Origin: CBDCUF01 sp965222525
GTDB taxonomy: Bacteria; Pseudomonadota; Alphaproteobacteria; Rickettsiales; UBA8987
Direction: 5' to 3'
DNA: 64,000 nt
Assembly: GCA_965222525.1 (NCBI GenBank)
Contig: OZ244955.1
Span: forward strand, 558,001 to 622,000
Shown here piece after piece: positions 62,021-64,000 of the stretch; position 1 is the first letter of the stretch, and each line of letters starts with the position of its first letter. The position numbers were made by a program, and so were the translations under genes. Below the pieces are notes generated by a model that had not been told where the DNA came from, did no database searches, and worked only from the letters and a program-made list of their open reading frames with translations.

Positions 62021-63403
62021 TCATTTTCTGATTTCTGGTTTCTGACTACTGGTTTCTTCCCACACCAAATCCTTCAATGTCTGCTTGCCGAGATTGTCCT
62101 CGAGAACCTTGTCGGCATTGTCGAAATAACTCTCAACCAATGGCTCCTCCCTGGATTTTCTGAGCGACAGATATTGATGGTTACCCACATCCCGGATCGC
62201 ATCAATAATCTGCTTTACCCTCATCTGTTCCAGCGGATGCGCCGGATAATAACCCGCAGGCTCCTTCGATTCAATAAACAGCCCCGAATCCTCCAGGTGC
62301 TTCACCACCCGCTCTATCGCCAGAACCGGCATATTCAGATGCTCGGCCAGACTGTCTATCGTCCACGGCTCCCCGCTCTCCTGGTAATTCCTGGCAATCA
62401 GGTAACTCACGGTAAGCGCCAGCTTTTCATGCGCCTTGTTACTCAGCCTCACCTGATCACGACGAACCCGCAGGCTCTTCGGATTCTGATGGTAAAATGC
62501 CACGCTTGAGCCTATCAGCAGTACAGTCCAGCCGAAATACAGCCATACCATAAATACTATAATTGTTGCAAAGGCGGAATATATAGCAGTATGGGCACTT
62601 GAATTGGCCACCAGCAGGGTAAATATCCAGCCCATCGTCTTCCATGCAACCGCCGTTATCAGCCCGCCGATAAAGGCCGATTTAAGCTTTACCCTGGTAT
62701 TGGGTACGAATACGTAAATAAAGGCAAATCCCGCCGCCATAATCAGATATGGCACTACCAGCCCGACCGTTTCTATAGCCGTAAGTACCAGCGGGAAATC
62801 ACCCAGATATTCATCGATAATATTGCTGCGGATACTGGCGGTCATACTCGCCGAAACCACTATCAGCAGCGGCACAACCATCAATACGCTTAGATAATCA
62901 CTGAAACGCTGGGCGAAAGTGCGTGCGCGCGAAACCTGCCATACATAATTAAAGGATTTCTCTATCTTCTGCATCATGGTAATAGCGGTATAGACAAACA
63001 CCGCAAGCCCTACCGAACCAAGTGCAGCTATATTGACATTCTCGATAAACTCCATCAGGCGGGGGACGATTTCCTCCCGTTTATCGCCCAGCGGTTCAAG
63101 GAAATCCATCATCGACTGCTCGATACCGTCATTACCGCCGCCGAATCCCTTTAATACCACAAAACTAAGTGCCAGCAGCGGTACCAGTGATATAACCGTG
63201 GTATATACCAGGCTCATCGCCCGCAGTGAAAGCTGACCGTCGGCAAGGTCACGTATAACCGCCTGCCCGATACGCATGGAATGGATGAAAAACCGCTTGT
63301 AGAAGGGAGCGTCATGGGTGTTGGTATCCCAGACAAACCCGCTATAGCCGTCCTTAACACTACCGGTTACATTGGCTATCTTTGATGATGAATTTGACGG
63401 CAT
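62021..63403 (-). CDS. YihY/BrkB-family membrane protein
   Basis: A 460-residue protein with about six membrane helices (about 65-335: LVYTTVISLVPLLALSFVVL, LGSVGLAVFVYTAITMM, LMVVPLLIVVSASM, FAFIYVFVPNTRVKLKSAFI, FMVWLYFGWTVLLIGSSVAF) of the YihY/RNase-BN-like family, and a C-terminal soluble winged-helix-like part (about 345-425, IDSLAEHLNMPVLAIERVVK). Function unknown, sometimes linked to transport. Start ATG 63403 chosen; the frame upstream begins at TTG. Its last dozen codons overlap the TCTGATTTCTGG repeat words. Confidence 0.87.
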   Translation of the reverse strand: MPSNSSSKIANVTGSVKDGYSGFVWDTNTHDAPFYKRFFIHSMRIGQAVIRDLADGQLSLRAMSLVYTTVISLVPLLALSFVVLKGFGGGNDGIEQSMMDFLEPLGDKREEIVPRLMEFIENVNIAALGSVGLAVFVYTAITMMQKIEKSFNYVWQVSRARTFAQRFSDYLSVLMVVPLLIVVSASMTASIRSNIIDEYLGDFPLVLTAIETVGLVVPYLIMAAGFAFIYVFVPNTRVKLKSAFIGGLITAVAWKTMGWIFTLLVANSSAHTAIYSAFATIIVFMVWLYFGWTVLLIGSSVAFYHQNPKSLRVRRDQVRLSNKAHEKLALTVSYLIARNYQESGEPWTIDSLAEHLNMPVLAIERVVKHLEDSGLFIESKEPAGYYPAHPLEQMRVKQIIDAIRDVGNHQYLSLRKSREEPLVESYFDNADKVLEDNLGKQTLKDLVWEETSSQKPEIRK

Positions 63404-63539
63404 GGTTTTCAGGTTACAGGAATTCAAGAATGCAGGAAATTAGGAAAACAAGAACAAGATGCTTTAGGATATAGGAAGATTTTTTATTCTTCCAGTATTA
63501 TTATTGGCCTGCTATGAGATTATGTATGGTTATCCACCC

Positions 63540-64000
63540 TTACGCTTCCGTGACCGAGGAGTTGCCCGTGATGAAAGTATGATATACTAGTCGGTTTACG
63601 TGCCTTGCAACTACAATTGCCGCATAGATGAAAGTTACCATACTGGCCAGGTAATAGCCGTAACCGTAGCTACCGATTCCGTATTGTATATAATAAACGG
63701 TAAATATACAGTTGGTCAGCAGGAATAATATCTGTATTTTCAGTGTGCCCATACGGTTGTCAAAATATGACAGCAGAATCATAAGAAAAATCGTCAACAC
63801 CTGAAAAAACGCTCCCAATACACCATAACGGAACATCCCGATCTGCCCGTAATCCACACCCAACACACCAAATATATGTGGTGCAAGCAGGATAACTGTA
63901 ATACTGATACTCCCCTGCAATATAATAATATCCCGTGCACTGGAAAGGATAGAGCCGATAATGCCCCGCATATTCTCCTCGATTTTCTGCAGGGTAGCCT
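63540..64000 (-). CDS. pelG: PelG-like exopolysaccharide transporter, C-terminal part
   Basis: The frame is open to the end of the window (codons before the Met at 63971 read ATLQKIEEN), so the gene starts beyond 64000 and only the last 153 residues are seen. They contain four to five membrane helices: ISITVILLAPHIFGVLGVDY, GAFFQVLTIFLMILLSYFD, ILFLLTNCIFTVYYIQYG, YYLASMVTFIYAAIVVARHV, RLVYHTF at the end. This pattern fits PelG, the inner-membrane exporter of Pel polysaccharide. Further pel genes would be expected just outside the window. Confidence 0.78.
   Translation of the reverse strand, partial: ATLQKIEENMRGIIGSILSSARDIIILQGSISITVILLAPHIFGVLGVDYGQIGMFRYGVLGAFFQVLTIFLMILLSYFDNRMGTLKIQILFLLTNCIFTVYYIQYGIGSYGYGYYLASMVTFIYAAIVVARHVNRLVYHTFITGNSSVTEA

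Overview
The window reads as a chromosomal segment of an aerobic, flagellated Gram-negative bacterium, most likely an alphaproteobacterium of moderate GC content. Pointers are a ~1600-residue NAD-dependent glutamate dehydrogenase, a CobT-like cobaltochelatase subunit, a thioredoxin-reductase-like ferredoxin-NADP reductase, a plsY-dprA pair, a CHCC zinc-finger protein and a short ParC. The order cannot be settled from the sequence. No phage, insertion sequence or CRISPR array is present; almost everything is housekeeping, tightly packed, with operons of only two to four genes.

Layout. 1-3.7 kb: 3' part of an rluD-type pseudouridine synthase, a small secreted protein, hemW, and a two-gene bufferin-like cassette (MNIO enzyme plus its four-cysteine DUF2282 precursor). 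3.9-10 kb: an AsmA-like protein, two divergent XRE regulators around a perfect inverted repeat, yajQ, ndk, hemF, hisH. 10-18.3 kb: a membrane-anchored FKBP-like protein with an unknown partner, dprA/plsY, two more XRE regulators, RDD protein/bioD, pdxJ, hisB, panD and a RelE/HigB-type toxin-antitoxin pair. 18.3-30.3 kb: glyS, the giant glutamate dehydrogenase, cysQ, iscX, an OmpA-type lipoprotein, rsmI and an LplT-like MFS protein. 30.4-36.4 kb: cobT, a DnaA-box-bearing gap, a J-domain protein, a tRNA-Val gene with an odd acceptor stem, thrS and infC (apparent AUA start). 36.5-46.9 kb: alkA-like glycosylase, a structured leader with a 33-codon frame, an XRE regulator, a metal-site-less M16 protein, pgi, parC, purF, metX and a double-HTH protein. 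47-52.3 kb: flagellar fliK-flgD-flgE behind a sigma-54-like promoter. 52.4-64 kb: DUF2946 protein plus outer-membrane protein, uvrC, a c-heme DUF3365 protein, a porin, pyrB, two very small conserved genes (CHCC zinc finger and Pmp3), a CorC-type CBS protein, ferredoxin-NADP reductase, YihY, and the 3' end of a pelG-like gene.

The most striking non-coding feature is a set of interspersed palindromic elements. Three families (called A, B and C here) share one design: outer arms, an inner AGAAA/TTTCT arm, and a variable apical hairpin usually built round ATC-N3-GAT. Between copies the apical stems differ by compensatory changes, so the fold is retained while the sequence drifts. Other palindromes and short-word arrays occupy their centres or stand alone. 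Many of these repeats fit the gap between genes almost exactly: they begin on a stop codon (hisH, fliK, MFS gene), end a few bases before a start codon (thrS, alkA, parC), or supply the Shine-Dalgarno sequence of the next gene (three family A copies). In a few cases repeat words have become coding sequence, for example the signal peptide of the OmpA-type lipoprotein.

Functionally, possible copper handling appears twice (the bufferin-like pair, and DUF2946 with an outer-membrane protein). Haem metabolism is represented by hemF and hemW, envelope functions by AsmA, PlsY, MFS/LplT, OmpA lipoprotein, porin, YihY and Pel export, and motility by the hook genes.
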